From: Betaproteobacteria bacterium Ga0077526
GTDB lineage: Bacteria > Pseudomonadota > Gammaproteobacteria > Burkholderiales > Ga0077523
Assembly: GCA_001464765.1 (NCBI GenBank)
Contig: LNDV01000037.1
Span: forward strand, 1-32,159
DNA: 32,159 bases
Direction of reading: 5' to 3'
The notes under the pieces are model-generated. The model had not been told where the DNA came from and searched no databases. It saw nothing but the letters and a program-made list of their open reading frames with translations. Positions 8,769 through 15,681 of this stretch are shown here, in pieces. Both the position numbers and the translations under genes were made by a program. The stretch's first letter is position 1. Each line of letters begins with the position of its first letter.

Positions 8769-9188
8769 CTACTCCAGCCGGAAGCGCACGGGCACGGCCA
8801 AATGAAACTCCCGACCGCGCAGCATGGAGGGGGGCTTCGGCAACATCGAGAGAGTCACCACCTTGTTGACTGCCTCCAGGTCCAGCACCGTGTGGCCGCT
8901 GGACTTCACGAGCTTTGCCGACTTCACGGTGCCGTCGGCACCGATGGTCATGTTGACGCGGGCCGTACCCTCCCAGGCGTTCTGGAGGGCCTGAAGCGGA
9001 TAGCGCTGGTCCCGGGCGATGCTCCGCAACACGCCTGCGGTGTACTCACGCACTTCCTGTTCGTTGAACTGTTCGGGCGTCGCAAGACGGGGGAGCGTGC
9101 CGGCGAGCAAACCTGCGCCCGCACCCCACGAGGACACCGCAGGGAGAGATAACAACAAAGCCACGAGGGCCGTACGGTACCGGATCAT
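8769..9188 (-). CDS. Secreted TonB C-terminal-domain-like protein
   Basis: The 139-residue product has a Sec-type signal peptide (MIRYRTALVALLLSLPAVSS, cleavage after about residue 23). It continues with a TonB C-terminal-like fold: YPLQALQNAWEGTARVNMTI, DGTVKSAKLVKSSGHTVLD, then a conserved-looking end with PVRFRL. Full-length TonB has an N-terminal membrane anchor and a long Pro-rich spacer, both missing here, so this is a short periplasmic relative and not a classical TonB. The start at 9188 follows AGGAGA. No exbB, exbD or receptor gene lies nearby. Confidence 0.8.
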   Translation of the reverse strand: MIRYRTALVALLLSLPAVSSWGAGAGLLAGTLPRLATPEQFNEQEVREYTAGVLRSIARDQRYPLQALQNAWEGTARVNMTIGADGTVKSAKLVKSSGHTVLDLEAVNKVVTLSMLPKPPSMLRGREFHLAVPVRFRLE

Positions 9189-9255
9189 CGGAGGTCTCCT
9201 GTGACTGTGCGATCGCCGATTCCCGGACTGTTGCGCACACCGATGGGTCGTTTGG

Positions 9256-9283
9256 CGTTTGCCCTGAGCCGACAGGGCAAACG
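9256..9283. repeat. Perfect 11-bp inverted repeat
   Basis: CGTTTGCCCTG and CAGGGCAAACG are separated by 6 bp. The element lies 67 bp upstream of the TonB-C-like start and 77 bp after the dps stop. There is no T-run after either arm, so it may be a terminator-like hairpin for dps, an operator, or a message-stability element. Confidence 0.6.
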
Positions 9284-9320
9284 TCAAGTGCTGCAAGCTT
9301 AACCCAATCCTCGGAGGGTT

Positions 9321-9347
9321 GGCAGGGGTCTCGAAATCCTCCCTGCC
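9321..9347 (-). terminator. Hairpin just downstream of dps
   Basis: GGCAGGG / CCCTGCC, a 7-bp stem with a 13-nt loop, starts 14 bp after the dps stop codon. It has no T-run. It could work together with the stronger inverted repeat at 9256-9283. Confidence 0.35.
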
Positions 9348-9360
9348 GCCTCCCCCGGGA

Positions 9361-9864
9361 TCACTCTTCCAGCAGGGCCCGCAGCATCCAGGCGGTCTTC
9401 TCGTGGATGTCCATCCGCTGCGTCAGCAGGTCGGCGGTCGGCTGGTCGTTGGCCTCGTCGGTCAGTTCGAAGACCTGCCGCGCCGTGCGCGCGACGGTCT
9501 CGTGCCCCTTGGCGAGGATCTCGATCATCTTCGTCGCCTTCGGCGGCGTGGCGGGGGCGTCTGCCAGTGCGCTCAGCTTGCCAAACGCGGCGTAGGAGCC
9601 CGGAGCCGGGAAACCCAGTGCGCGGATACGCTCGGCGATGGGGTCGACGGCGTTCCAGAGCTCGGTGTACTGGGTCATGAACATGGTGTGCAGCGTGTTG
9701 AACTGCGGGCCCGTCACGTTCCAGTGGAAGTTGTGCGTCGTGAGGTACAGCGTGTAGGTATCCGCGAGCAGGCGGCTCAGCCCCCCGGAAATGGCGGCGC
9801 GGTCCTTGGCAGAGATGCCGATATCGATGGAACGGCTGGTGGTCGCGGGCGTCTTCTTCGCCAT
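9361..9864 (-). CDS. dps: Dps-family DNA protection/ferritin-like protein
   Basis: Dps forms a 12-subunit shell that oxidises and stores iron using peroxide and shields DNA in stress and stationary phase. The 167-residue protein has the family core THNFHWNVTGPQFNTLH and YTELWNAVDPIAERIRALG. By alignment the inter-subunit ferroxidase ligands are H47, H59, D74 and E78; the position four residues after H59, usually Asp or Glu, is Met63. The Lys-containing N-terminal tail (MAKKTP) could help DNA binding. AGGAG lies 7 bases before the start. The gene is divergent from a TPR protein, and an inverted repeat sits in its upstream region. Confidence 0.93.
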   Translation of the reverse strand: MAKKTPATTSRSIDIGISAKDRAAISGGLSRLLADTYTLYLTTHNFHWNVTGPQFNTLHTMFMTQYTELWNAVDPIAERIRALGFPAPGSYAAFGKLSALADAPATPPKATKMIEILAKGHETVARTARQVFELTDEANDQPTADLLTQRMDIHEKTAWMLRALLEE

Positions 9865-9915
9865 GGTGTGCTCCTATGCGAGATGAATTGATCTGACTCC
9901 AGATTCGCAAAAGGA

Positions 9916-9937
9916 TTCCCCTTTGTCCATCGGGGAA
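9916..9937. promoter_or_regulatory. Inverted repeat upstream of dps
   Basis: TTCCCC and GGGGAA are separated by 10 bp in the dps upstream region, 52 bp before its start codon. The spacing fits a dimeric regulator site, but no named operator is matched. Confidence 0.3.
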
Positions 9938-10043
9938 GTTCGATCGTCGCCATGGCCGGAGCCGATCGCCGGGCGTTCGGGGTCTGGCGTGCAACATGCA
10001 TTCGGTTCACAGTGAGACAACTCTGATCCGGGCAGGAGGCCGC

Positions 10044-10574
10044 ATGTCCATCGGGGATCGCACCGCCATTCTGGAAATCGTCGCCTCCGGCGCCCGCCGC
10101 CGGCCCTCTGCCGCGCAGCCCCCCGCGCTCGAAGAACTGTTCCACGTCCTCGCCGCCTGTTCCGACCCCGACATGGCGGAAAGCGTCGAGCAGCGGATCT
10201 GGTCTCTCTGGATGTACCACCCGCACCGTCGGGCGGCGCGCCACCTGGACTGCGCCTCCACCGAGATCGCCACCCACTGCCACGACATCGCCGAGACGCG
10301 CCTCATCCGCCTCGTGCGCGGGGCGCCCTGCTACGCAGAGGCCTGGAACAAGCTCGCCACGCTCTACTACCTGCAGGAGCGCGACGCCGAATGCCTCGAT
10401 GCCCTGCACCACGTGCTCGAACTGGAGCCGCGGCATTTCGGCGCGATCTGCTCGGCGGCGGAAATCTTCCTGTCCCAGGGAGACCGGGACGAAGCCGCCT
10501 TCGCATTCGAGGCCGCTCTCCGGATTCACCCGCACCTCGGGGAGGCGCGCCAGCGGCTGGTGGAAATGCACTAG
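10044..10574 (+). CDS. Tetratricopeptide-repeat (TPR) protein
   Basis: The 176-residue protein has at least two TPR units in its C-terminal half: AEAWNKLATLYYLQERDAEC with ALHHVLELEP, then GAICSAAEIFLSQGDRDEAA with FEAALRIHP. These repeats form helical pairs that bind other proteins. The N-terminal 90 residues are helical without a known domain. It has no signal peptide, so it is likely cytoplasmic. The start at 10044 follows AGGAGG with a short 4-base spacing; an ATG at 9996 is possible but has no ribosome-binding site. No specific function can be given. Confidence 0.8.
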   Translation: MSIGDRTAILEIVASGARRRPSAAQPPALEELFHVLAACSDPDMAESVEQRIWSLWMYHPHRRAARHLDCASTEIATHCHDIAETRLIRLVRGAPCYAEAWNKLATLYYLQERDAECLDALHHVLELEPRHFGAICSAAEIFLSQGDRDEAAFAFEAALRIHPHLGEARQRLVEMH

Positions 10575-10654
10575 AGAAGGTCCACCGAACGCCCGCCCAA
10601 CCTCCATGGGTCTTCCCCAGGCGCCGGAGCGGTCGCGGATGCTACGCTTCGGCC

Positions 10655-11383
10655 ATGGAATCCTCCTCCTGCTTCAGCCTGCGCGAGCCGCTGTCGGCCT
10701 ATCTCGAGCGCAACGACTACGTCTCCAGCTCCGCCCTGCGCCGGTTCTCGCGCTCCGGAACGGCGGCGACCGCCGTCAACTCGCTGCCGGTCCCGAAGGA
10801 GGCCACCCTGGGTGACGCTCTCCACGCCCTGCTTCTCGAACCCGAGCGCTTCGACGACGACTACTTCGGCGTCGATCCTTCCCGGACGGCGCCAGCCACA
10901 CCCGATGCGCTCCTTGGCAGGACCTGGCTGTCGGCGGACCACTGCACGGCACTGCAGGCCATGCGCGACTCGATCCTTGCGCACCGCATGCTGCCCCTGC
11001 GCGAGTGGTTCGAGCGCGGCGACAAGGAACTCTCGATCTACTGGACCGACGCCGAGGGCGGCCGCTGGAAGGGCCGCCCCGACTGTTTCTGCAGCGAAGT
11101 GGTGCTCGAACTGAAGACCACGGTGGACGTGCGGCCGAATGCCTTCGCGAAGGCCCGCAGACGATTCGGCTATGACCTCCAGGCCGTCCACTACCTCGAA
11201 GGCATCGCGCGGCTCATCGGCCGCACACCGCGCTTTCTCTACGTCGCCGTCGAGTCCGTCCGGCCGCACACCGTCTGGGTGCACGAGCCCAGTCGGGACG
11301 AACTGCGCAATGCGCGCGAGCACCTCGAAGGCCTCAAGGCACGCTTCCGGCAGCAGCGCGATGCCGAGGCCGCGCAGGCGTGA
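10655..11383 (+). CDS. RecE-like PD-(D/E)XK nuclease (DUF3799-type)
   Basis: The 242-residue protein resembles the nuclease domain of RecE/exonuclease VIII. The N-terminal part matches the family pattern of a short Ser-rich motif (YVSSSALRRFSRS) and then ATLGDALHALLLEPERFDDD. The nuclease core has GRPDCF (D143), LELKTT (E152 and K154) and a QxxxY motif (Q176, Y180). These are the metal-binding and catalytic residues, so activity is likely. RecE proteins chew one DNA strand from double-strand ends and work with the annealing protein RecT in phages. No recT, gam or phage gene is nearby, so this is an orphan between a TPR gene and fbp. The start at 10655 is the first Met before the conserved region. 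Confidence 0.75.
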   Translation: MESSSCFSLREPLSAYLERNDYVSSSALRRFSRSGTAATAVNSLPVPKEATLGDALHALLLEPERFDDDYFGVDPSRTAPATPDALLGRTWLSADHCTALQAMRDSILAHRMLPLREWFERGDKELSIYWTDAEGGRWKGRPDCFCSEVVLELKTTVDVRPNAFAKARRRFGYDLQAVHYLEGIARLIGRTPRFLYVAVESVRPHTVWVHEPSRDELRNAREHLEGLKARFRQQRDAEAAQA

Positions 11384-11473
11384 CCCTCTTCCAGTCTGTC
11401 GCCGGCGCACTACAGTAGCGCCGCGCTGCACCGATATGCACAATCCTCCGACCCTCGACACCGAGTCCTTTCC

Positions 11474-12475
11474 ATGAGACGCGTCACCCTCACCCAGTTT
11501 CTTATCGAAGAGCAGCGCAAGAAGCAGATCATCCAATCCGACCTGCGGCTTCTGCTCGAAGTGGTCGCCCGAGCCTGCAAGGCCATTTCCATCGCCATCG
11601 GCAAGGGCGGGCTCGCCGACGTGCTGGGCAGCGCCGCTTCGGAAAACGTGCAGGGCGAGGTGCAGAAGAAGCTCGACGTGATCTCCAACGAGATCCTGCT
11701 CGAGGCCAACGAGTGGGGCGGCCACCTGGCGGCGATGGCCTCCGAGGAGATGGACCACCCCTATGCCATCCCCCACCGCTATCCGAAGGGCGAGTACCTG
11801 CTGCTGTTCGATCCGCTGGACGGCTCGTCGAACATCGACGTGAACGTGTCCGTCGGAACGATCTTCTCGGTACTGCGCTGCCCCGAAGGCATCGTCCAGC
11901 CCGAGGAGCATCACTTCCTCCAGCCCGGCGCCCGTCAGGTCTGCGCCGGCTACGCCGTGTACGGCCCCACCACCCTGCTCGTGCTCACCCTGGGCAGCGG
12001 CGTCCACGCCTTCACCCTGGACCGGGAATTCGGCAGCTTCGTGCTCACGCAACGGGATCTCACCATTCCGCCGGAGACGAAGGAGTTCTCGATCAACATG
12101 TCGAACATGCGCCACTGGGAACCCCCCGTGAAGCGCTACATCGAGGAGTTGCTGGCCGGCAAGACGGGCCCCCGCGGCAAGGACTTCAACATGCGCTGGG
12201 TGGCCTCGATGGTGGCGGACGTGCATCGGATCATCACCCGCGGCGGCATCTTCATGTATCCGCGCGATGCGCGGGAACCCGACAAGCCCGGCAAGCTGCG
12301 GATCATGTACGAGGCCAACCCGATGTCGTTCATCGTCGAGCAGGCCGGCGGCGCCGCCACCAACGGCCGGCAGCGCATCCTCGACGTGCAGCCGCAGACC
12401 CTGCACGAGCGCGTGGCCGTGTTCCTGGGCTCCCGCAGCGAAGTCGAGCGCGTGACGAGCTACCACCTGGAGTAA
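11474..12475 (+). CDS. fbp: Fructose-1,6-bisphosphatase, class 1
   Basis: The enzyme removes the 1-phosphate from fructose 1,6-bisphosphate, the committed step of gluconeogenesis and also a step of the Calvin cycle. The 333-residue protein has the class 1 signature: the acidic ASEEMD pair (E91, E92), the metal-binding FDPLDGSSNID (residues 112-122), the substrate-binding NMSNMRHWE and MRWVASMVADVH region, and a C-terminal YEANPMSFIVEQAGG. The length is typical. The gene stands alone: Calvin-cycle genes are not seen in the window, so a role in gluconeogenesis is the safer reading. A bidirectional terminator lies 190 bp downstream, after two REP-like elements. Confidence 0.97.
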   Translation: MRRVTLTQFLIEEQRKKQIIQSDLRLLLEVVARACKAISIAIGKGGLADVLGSAASENVQGEVQKKLDVISNEILLEANEWGGHLAAMASEEMDHPYAIPHRYPKGEYLLLFDPLDGSSNIDVNVSVGTIFSVLRCPEGIVQPEEHHFLQPGARQVCAGYAVYGPTTLLVLTLGSGVHAFTLDREFGSFVLTQRDLTIPPETKEFSINMSNMRHWEPPVKRYIEELLAGKTGPRGKDFNMRWVASMVADVHRIITRGGIFMYPRDAREPDKPGKLRIMYEANPMSFIVEQAGGAATNGRQRILDVQPQTLHERVAVFLGSRSEVERVTSYHLE

Positions 12476-12530
12476 CCCGCGCAACGGCGAAGGCACGACT
12501 CCGCGAACAATCCTCGCCCCGCCCCACCGC

Positions 12531-12572
12531 CCCCGTAGCCCGGACGAGCGCCACCGGCGCGACTCCGGGAAC
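12531..12572 (+). repeat. REP-like palindromic element, copy 1
   Basis: CCCCGTAGCCCGGACGAGCG ... GCGCGACTCCGGGAAC: an imperfect palindrome in which GTAGCCCGGA pairs broadly with TCCGGG. A second copy follows in the same direction, and two more lie near 27 kb. A decayed partial copy may sit just before it (12492-12508). Confidence 0.8.
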
Positions 12573-12586
12573 GATCCGCGACTCAC

Positions 12587-12626
12587 CCCCCGTAGCCCGG
12601 ACGAGCTCCGCAGGAGCGACTCCGGG
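12587..12626 (+). repeat. REP-like palindromic element, copy 2
   Basis: CCCCCGTAGCCCGGACGAGC, a variable centre CTCCGCAGGAGC, then GACTCCGGGAC. Same family and direction as copy 1, 56 bp away. Confidence 0.8.
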
Positions 12627-12664
12627 ACACCACCGCATCACCCCCCACCCACGCAAACGCCGGA

Positions 12665-12698
12665 CGAAAAAAAACCGGAGATGACTCCGGTTTTTTCG
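12665..12698. terminator. Bidirectional intrinsic terminator between fbp and the SWIB gene
   Basis: AAAACCGGAG-ATGA-CTCCGGTTTT, a perfect stem of 10 bp or more flanked by an A-run on one side and a T-run on the other. It can stop transcripts of the SWIB gene (minus strand, about 50 bp after its stop) and of fbp (plus strand). Confidence 0.9.
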
Positions 12699-12748
12699 TA
12701 TCCGACGCGAGCGGTGCCTCCCCAGGCCACCGCCCCGCGAGCGGAAAA

Positions 12749-13213
12749 TCAGCTCAGGTGCGCGCTGATGAGCTTGGTCATCTCGAACATCGAGACCTGC
12801 TTCTTGCCGTCGAAGACCGGCTTCAGCTTGTCGTCGGCGTTGATCATGCGCTTGTTCTTGGCGTCCTGAAGGTTGTGCTTCTTGATGTACTCCCAGACCT
12901 TCTTGGTGACTTCGGTCCGGGGCATCGCCTTGTCACCGATCACGGCGGCGAGCGTGGCGCTCGGCGACATCGGCTTCATGAAGGCGGCGTTCGGGGAACG
13001 CTTGGCGGGTGCGGCGGCCTTCTTGGCGGGAGCGGCGGCCTTCTTTGCTGCGGGTGCTGCGGCTTTCTTCACGGCAGGGGCGGCCTTCTTGGCTGGGGCG
13101 GCGGCTTTCTTGGCGGGAGCTGCCGCCTTCTTCGCTGCGGGTTTCTTGGCGGGTGCCGCCTTCTTGGCTGGGGCGGCGGCTTTCTTGGCAGCAGGTTTCT
13201 TGCTTACGGCCAT
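12749..13213 (-). CDS. SWIB/MDM2-domain protein with histone-H1-like Lys/Ala/Pro tail
   Basis: The 154-residue protein joins two parts. Residues 1-72 are a tandem array built from AAPAKKAA-type units, a strongly basic low-complexity tail like histone H1 and bacterial H1-like proteins. Residues 78-154 form a SWIB domain: MSPSATLAAVIGDKAMPRTE, VTKKVWEYIKKHNLQD, NKRMINADDKLKPVF and a C-terminal SMFEMTKLISAHL. SWIB domains occur in eukaryotic chromatin remodellers and, in bacteria, notably in chlamydiae and some proteobacteria. A role in nucleoid packing or DNA topology is plausible but inferred. GGAGG lies 7 bases before the start. A bidirectional terminator follows the gene. Confidence 0.88.
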   Translation of the reverse strand: MAVSKKPAAKKAAAPAKKAAPAKKPAAKKAAAPAKKAAAPAKKAAPAVKKAAAPAAKKAAAPAKKAAAPAKRSPNAAFMKPMSPSATLAAVIGDKAMPRTEVTKKVWEYIKKHNLQDAKNKRMINADDKLKPVFDGKKQVSMFEMTKLISAHLS

Positions 13214-13279
13214 TGTGTTGCCTCCAATCTCGATGTGATTTTGCGATGGTGACGGTGACTAGGCGACCCTGCTAAATGA

Positions 13280-13325
13280 GCGCTAGCGCGGCTGCGAGAA
13301 TGCACAATTCGTCGGAGCATGACAA
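13280..13325 (-). promoter_or_regulatory. Candidate promoter and palindrome upstream of the SWIB gene
   Basis: On the minus strand TTGTCA (13320-13325), a 17-bp spacer and CATTCT (13297-13302) make a weak sigma-70-like pair. A perfect 10-bp palindrome GCGCTAGCGC (13280-13289) lies just past the expected start of transcription and could be an operator. The rest of the 275-bp gap to the next gene (13214-13488) shows no other gene that I can support. Confidence 0.3.
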
Positions 13326-13488
13326 GGGCTTACCTGCATATTTTCTCTATGGGAAACGCGATTGGAGACACTCTCGCGCCGAGGAGGATCGGCGATGGTT
13401 TCGCCGAGGCCTGTTCGGCTGCGTCATGGTGCGCTGCGGTGGTACGCTCGAAGGCACTGCATTCTTCCGGACTCTGGAGACGCCGAAC

Positions 13489-13980
13489 ATGAAACCGACC
13501 CCTTCCCGAATCCTGGTCACGGCCCTCGCCCTCGGCACGCTGGGCGTCGCATTCACGGCGACAACGACGGCGGCTGCAGAGGAGAAAACCGTCTCTGCAG
13601 GCCGCCAGTACATGGGCTACACGGGCACCCAGTGGGCGACGGACTACGGCATCACCCGCGGCCGCTGTGACGGCAAGGCCGTCGCCGCCGTCCTCGCGGA
13701 ACCCCCTGCGACCCCGGGCACCGCCGCCATCGCGCTCATTGCCGGCCTGGACCTGGACCCTTCCGACAAGGCCTGCGCCGCGCAGGCGCTGGAGCTGCTC
13801 CGCAACCACCGCACCGCCCGCTGGAACGTCGGGAACGGGGCCCACGCCCTCACGACCGGCGGCGACAGCGTGGTGAACGGCCTGCCCTGCCGGCCCTTCG
13901 TCGTCAGCGCCAAGGGCCGAAAGATCCTCGGTACCGCCTGCCAGTCGCAGCCGGGCCTGTGGGAGGTGGTCCGACCGTAG
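13489..13980 (+). CDS. Secreted protein with 17-kDa surface-antigen-like C-terminus
   Basis: The 163-residue product begins with a signal peptide (MKPTPSRILVTALALGTLGV, then AFTATTTAAA, cleavage near residue 30). The C-terminal 90 residues follow the pattern of the rickettsial 17-kDa surface-antigen family: DPSDKACAAQALELL, a short stretch around TARWNVGNG, then VNGLPCRPFVV and GTACQSQPGLWEVV, with the paired Cys of that family. The glycine-zipper region of typical members is not evident. The open frame extends 71 codons upstream, but the signal peptide fixes the start at 13489. Likely periplasmic or outer-membrane located. Function unknown. Confidence 0.7.
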   Translation: MKPTPSRILVTALALGTLGVAFTATTTAAAEEKTVSAGRQYMGYTGTQWATDYGITRGRCDGKAVAAVLAEPPATPGTAAIALIAGLDLDPSDKACAAQALELLRNHRTARWNVGNGAHALTTGGDSVVNGLPCRPFVVSAKGRKILGTACQSQPGLWEVVRP

Positions 13981-13996
13981 CGAAGGACCTTCGCTA
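13978..13996. terminator. Palindrome spanning two convergent stop codons
   Basis: TAGCGAAGG-A-CCTTCGCTA is a 19-bp perfect inverted repeat. Its left end is the TAG stop of the secreted-protein gene and its right end (CTA) is the TAG stop of msrA on the other strand. It would form a short hairpin at the end of both messages. No T-run follows. Confidence 0.6.
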
Positions 13997-14557
13997 TGCG
14001 CGCTTGCGGCGTGCCGCAAAGTTCTCGCGAAACTTGGCGAGCTTCGGTGCCACGACGTACTGGCAGTAAGGCTGATAGGTGTTCCGGGCGAAGTAATCGC
14101 GGTGGTAGTCCTCGGCAGGGAAGAACTCCGGTGCCGGCACGACCTCGGTGACGATCGGGTCCCGGAACGCCCCGTCGCGCTCCAGCTCCGCGATCACGGC
14201 CTTCGCGATCGACGCCTGTTCCAGGCCGTGGTAGAAGATGGCCGAGCGGTACTGCGTCCCGACGTCGTTGCCCTGCCGGTCCGGCGTGGTGGGGTCGTGG
14301 ATGACGAAGAACACCTCCAGCACGTCCCGAAAACTGACGACCCCGGGGTCGAACTCGACTCGCACCACTTCCGCATGGCCGGTATCCCCATCGCACACCG
14401 CCCGGTAGGTCGGGTTGTTCACATGTCCACCCATGTAGCCGGACGTGACCGCCAGCACGCCCTCGAGCTCCAGGTAGACCGCTTCCAGGCACCAGAAGCA
14501 TCCACCGCCCAGATAGGCGAGTTCGCGACCCGCCCCATTGTTCCGCTGCGCCGTCAT
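13994..14557 (-). CDS. msrA: Peptide methionine-S-sulfoxide reductase MsrA
   Basis: MsrA repairs oxidised methionine (the S-sulfoxide form) in proteins, using thioredoxin as reductant. The 187-residue protein has the catalytic motif GGGCFWC with C20 as the likely nucleophile, followed by SGYMGGHVNNPTYRAVCDGD (the GYxGG signature), GHAEVVRVEFDP, DPTTPDRQGNDVGTQYRSAI and the C-terminal AEDYHRDYFARN. The start at 14557 is chosen because GGGAG lies 6 bases upstream. The two genes flanking it are on the plus strand, so it is transcribed alone. Confidence 0.96.
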   Translation of the reverse strand: MTAQRNNGAGRELAYLGGGCFWCLEAVYLELEGVLAVTSGYMGGHVNNPTYRAVCDGDTGHAEVVRVEFDPGVVSFRDVLEVFFVIHDPTTPDRQGNDVGTQYRSAIFYHGLEQASIAKAVIAELERDGAFRDPIVTEVVPAPEFFPAEDYHRDYFARNTYQPYCQYVVAPKLAKFRENFAARRKRA

Positions 14558-14617
14558 GACTGACTCCCTTAACGTTCCGCACCCCATCGTTCCGGACCTC
14601 GTCCGGCCGTCGTTGCC

Positions 14618-15151
14618 ATGGTAGCCATGGCGCTGGGCCTCGAACTGCTCGCCGCGAGCATACCGTGGGACCCCGTGGACGACGTGGTGATGGGGGGGCG
14701 CTCCGCGAGCACCGCCCGTGTGACCGCAGAGCAGACGGTGTTGTTCACCGGCAAGGTGTCGCTGGAGAACAACGGCGGCTTCGCGTCCATCAAGTCGGCC
14801 GAAGGCCGCTTCGATCTCGGTCCCGGCGCCGGTCTTTGCCTGCGTGTCCGGGGCGACGGCAAACGCTACAAGCTCAATCTCGCGACGTACGGCGGCTTCG
14901 ACGGGCTGCGCTATCAGGCCCCGTTCGAGACCGCTGCCGCGCAGTGGCAGGACGTCGCGATCCCCTTCTCCGCCTTCGAGCCGCGCTTTCGCGGTCGCCT
15001 GGTCCCCGACGCGCCGCCGCTGGATCCGTCACGCGTTGCGAGCTTCGGCTTCGTGATCGCCGATCGTCAGGCGGGTCCGTTCCAGCTGGAGATCGCCCGC
15101 CTTTGGACCCTGCCCGCCGGGGACGAGCCCGGGCGGTGCGCCCCGCCATGA
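14618..15151 (+). CDS. CIA30-domain protein (complex I intermediate-associated protein 30-like)
   Basis: The 177-residue protein matches the CIA30 family: an early WDPVDDVVMGGRS motif, then FTGKVSLENNGGFASIKS, then a galactose-binding-like beta-sandwich with LCLRVRGDGKRYKLNL, a WQDVAIPFSAFEPRFRG stretch and a C-terminal SFGFVIADRQAGPFQLEI. In mitochondria CIA30 helps complex I assembly; bacterial relatives have no settled role. No clear signal peptide is seen and no strong ribosome-binding site; the ATG at 14627 is an alternative start. The stop overlaps the start of dtd by 4 bp (ATGA), so the two are translationally coupled. Confidence 0.85.
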   Translation: MVAMALGLELLAASIPWDPVDDVVMGGRSASTARVTAEQTVLFTGKVSLENNGGFASIKSAEGRFDLGPGAGLCLRVRGDGKRYKLNLATYGGFDGLRYQAPFETAAAQWQDVAIPFSAFEPRFRGRLVPDAPPLDPSRVASFGFVIADRQAGPFQLEIARLWTLPAGDEPGRCAPP

Positions 15152-15600
15152 TCGCCCTGCTGCAGCGGGTGAGCGAAGCCCGGGTACGCGTGGACGGCGC
15201 GATCACCGGCGAGATCGGCGCCGGCCTGCTCGTGCTGCTTTGTGCCGAACCGACGGACACCCCCGCCGCCGCCGAGCGCCTGATCGAGAAGATGCTCAAC
15301 TACCGCATCTTCGGCGACGACGCGGGCAAGATGAATCGCAGCGTCCGCGACATCCGGGGCGGGCTGCTGCTGGTGCCGCAGTTCACGCTCGCCGCCGACA
15401 CGCGCAAGGGAACCCGGCCCAGCTTCAGCGGTGCGGCCCCGCCCGAGCTGGGCCGCACGCTGTTCGATCACGCCGTCGCCTACGCCCGGTCGGTCCACGA
15501 CCCTGTGGACACCGGGGTGTTCGGCGCCGACATGAAGGTCGCCCTGGTGAACGACGGCCCCGTCACCTTCTGGCTCACCACCAGCGCCGCCACTTCCTGA
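15148..15600 (+). CDS. dtd: D-aminoacyl-tRNA deacylase
   Basis: Dtd hydrolyses D-amino acids (and glycine mischarged on tRNA-Ala) from tRNA, protecting translation. The 150-residue protein has the family start MIALLQRVSEARVRVDG, the EKMLNYRIFGDDAGKMNRSV segment and the C-terminal VNDGPVTFWL motif that holds the cross-subunit Gly-Pro. The usual SQFTL motif reads PQFTL (P77), although Gln78, Phe79 and Thr80 are kept. It overlaps the CIA30 gene by 4 bp (ATGA), which indicates an operon. A longer frame upstream is only a shadow of the CIA30 gene. Confidence 0.95.
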   Translation: MIALLQRVSEARVRVDGAITGEIGAGLLVLLCAEPTDTPAAAERLIEKMLNYRIFGDDAGKMNRSVRDIRGGLLLVPQFTLAADTRKGTRPSFSGAAPPELGRTLFDHAVAYARSVHDPVDTGVFGADMKVALVNDGPVTFWLTTSAATS

Positions 15601-15681
15601 CCCCGTATCCCGCGGGCGCTCAACCCCGCGCCCCTTCTGGCCGTAAACGTTTCATCGTATCGGCTTCAAGGGCATCGTTGC

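Noticed and set aside
8769..9188. True TonB energy transducer
   Set aside because: The protein has a cleavable signal peptide and only 139 residues, without membrane anchor or Pro-rich spacer, and has no exbB or exbD neighbours.
13276..13488. 71-codon N-terminal extension of the secreted protein
   Set aside because: The signal peptide starts at 13489, and the extension is Arg-rich intergenic sequence covering the SWIB gene's upstream region.
14592..14606. CCGGAC-CTC-GTCCGG inverted repeat between msrA and the CIA30 gene
   Set aside because: Six-base arms are common by chance at this GC content, and no other signal supports it.
15600..15681. Sigma-70 promoter for the first giant gene
   Set aside because: TTCTGG and TATCGG at 17-bp spacing match the consensus too poorly to list as a feature.
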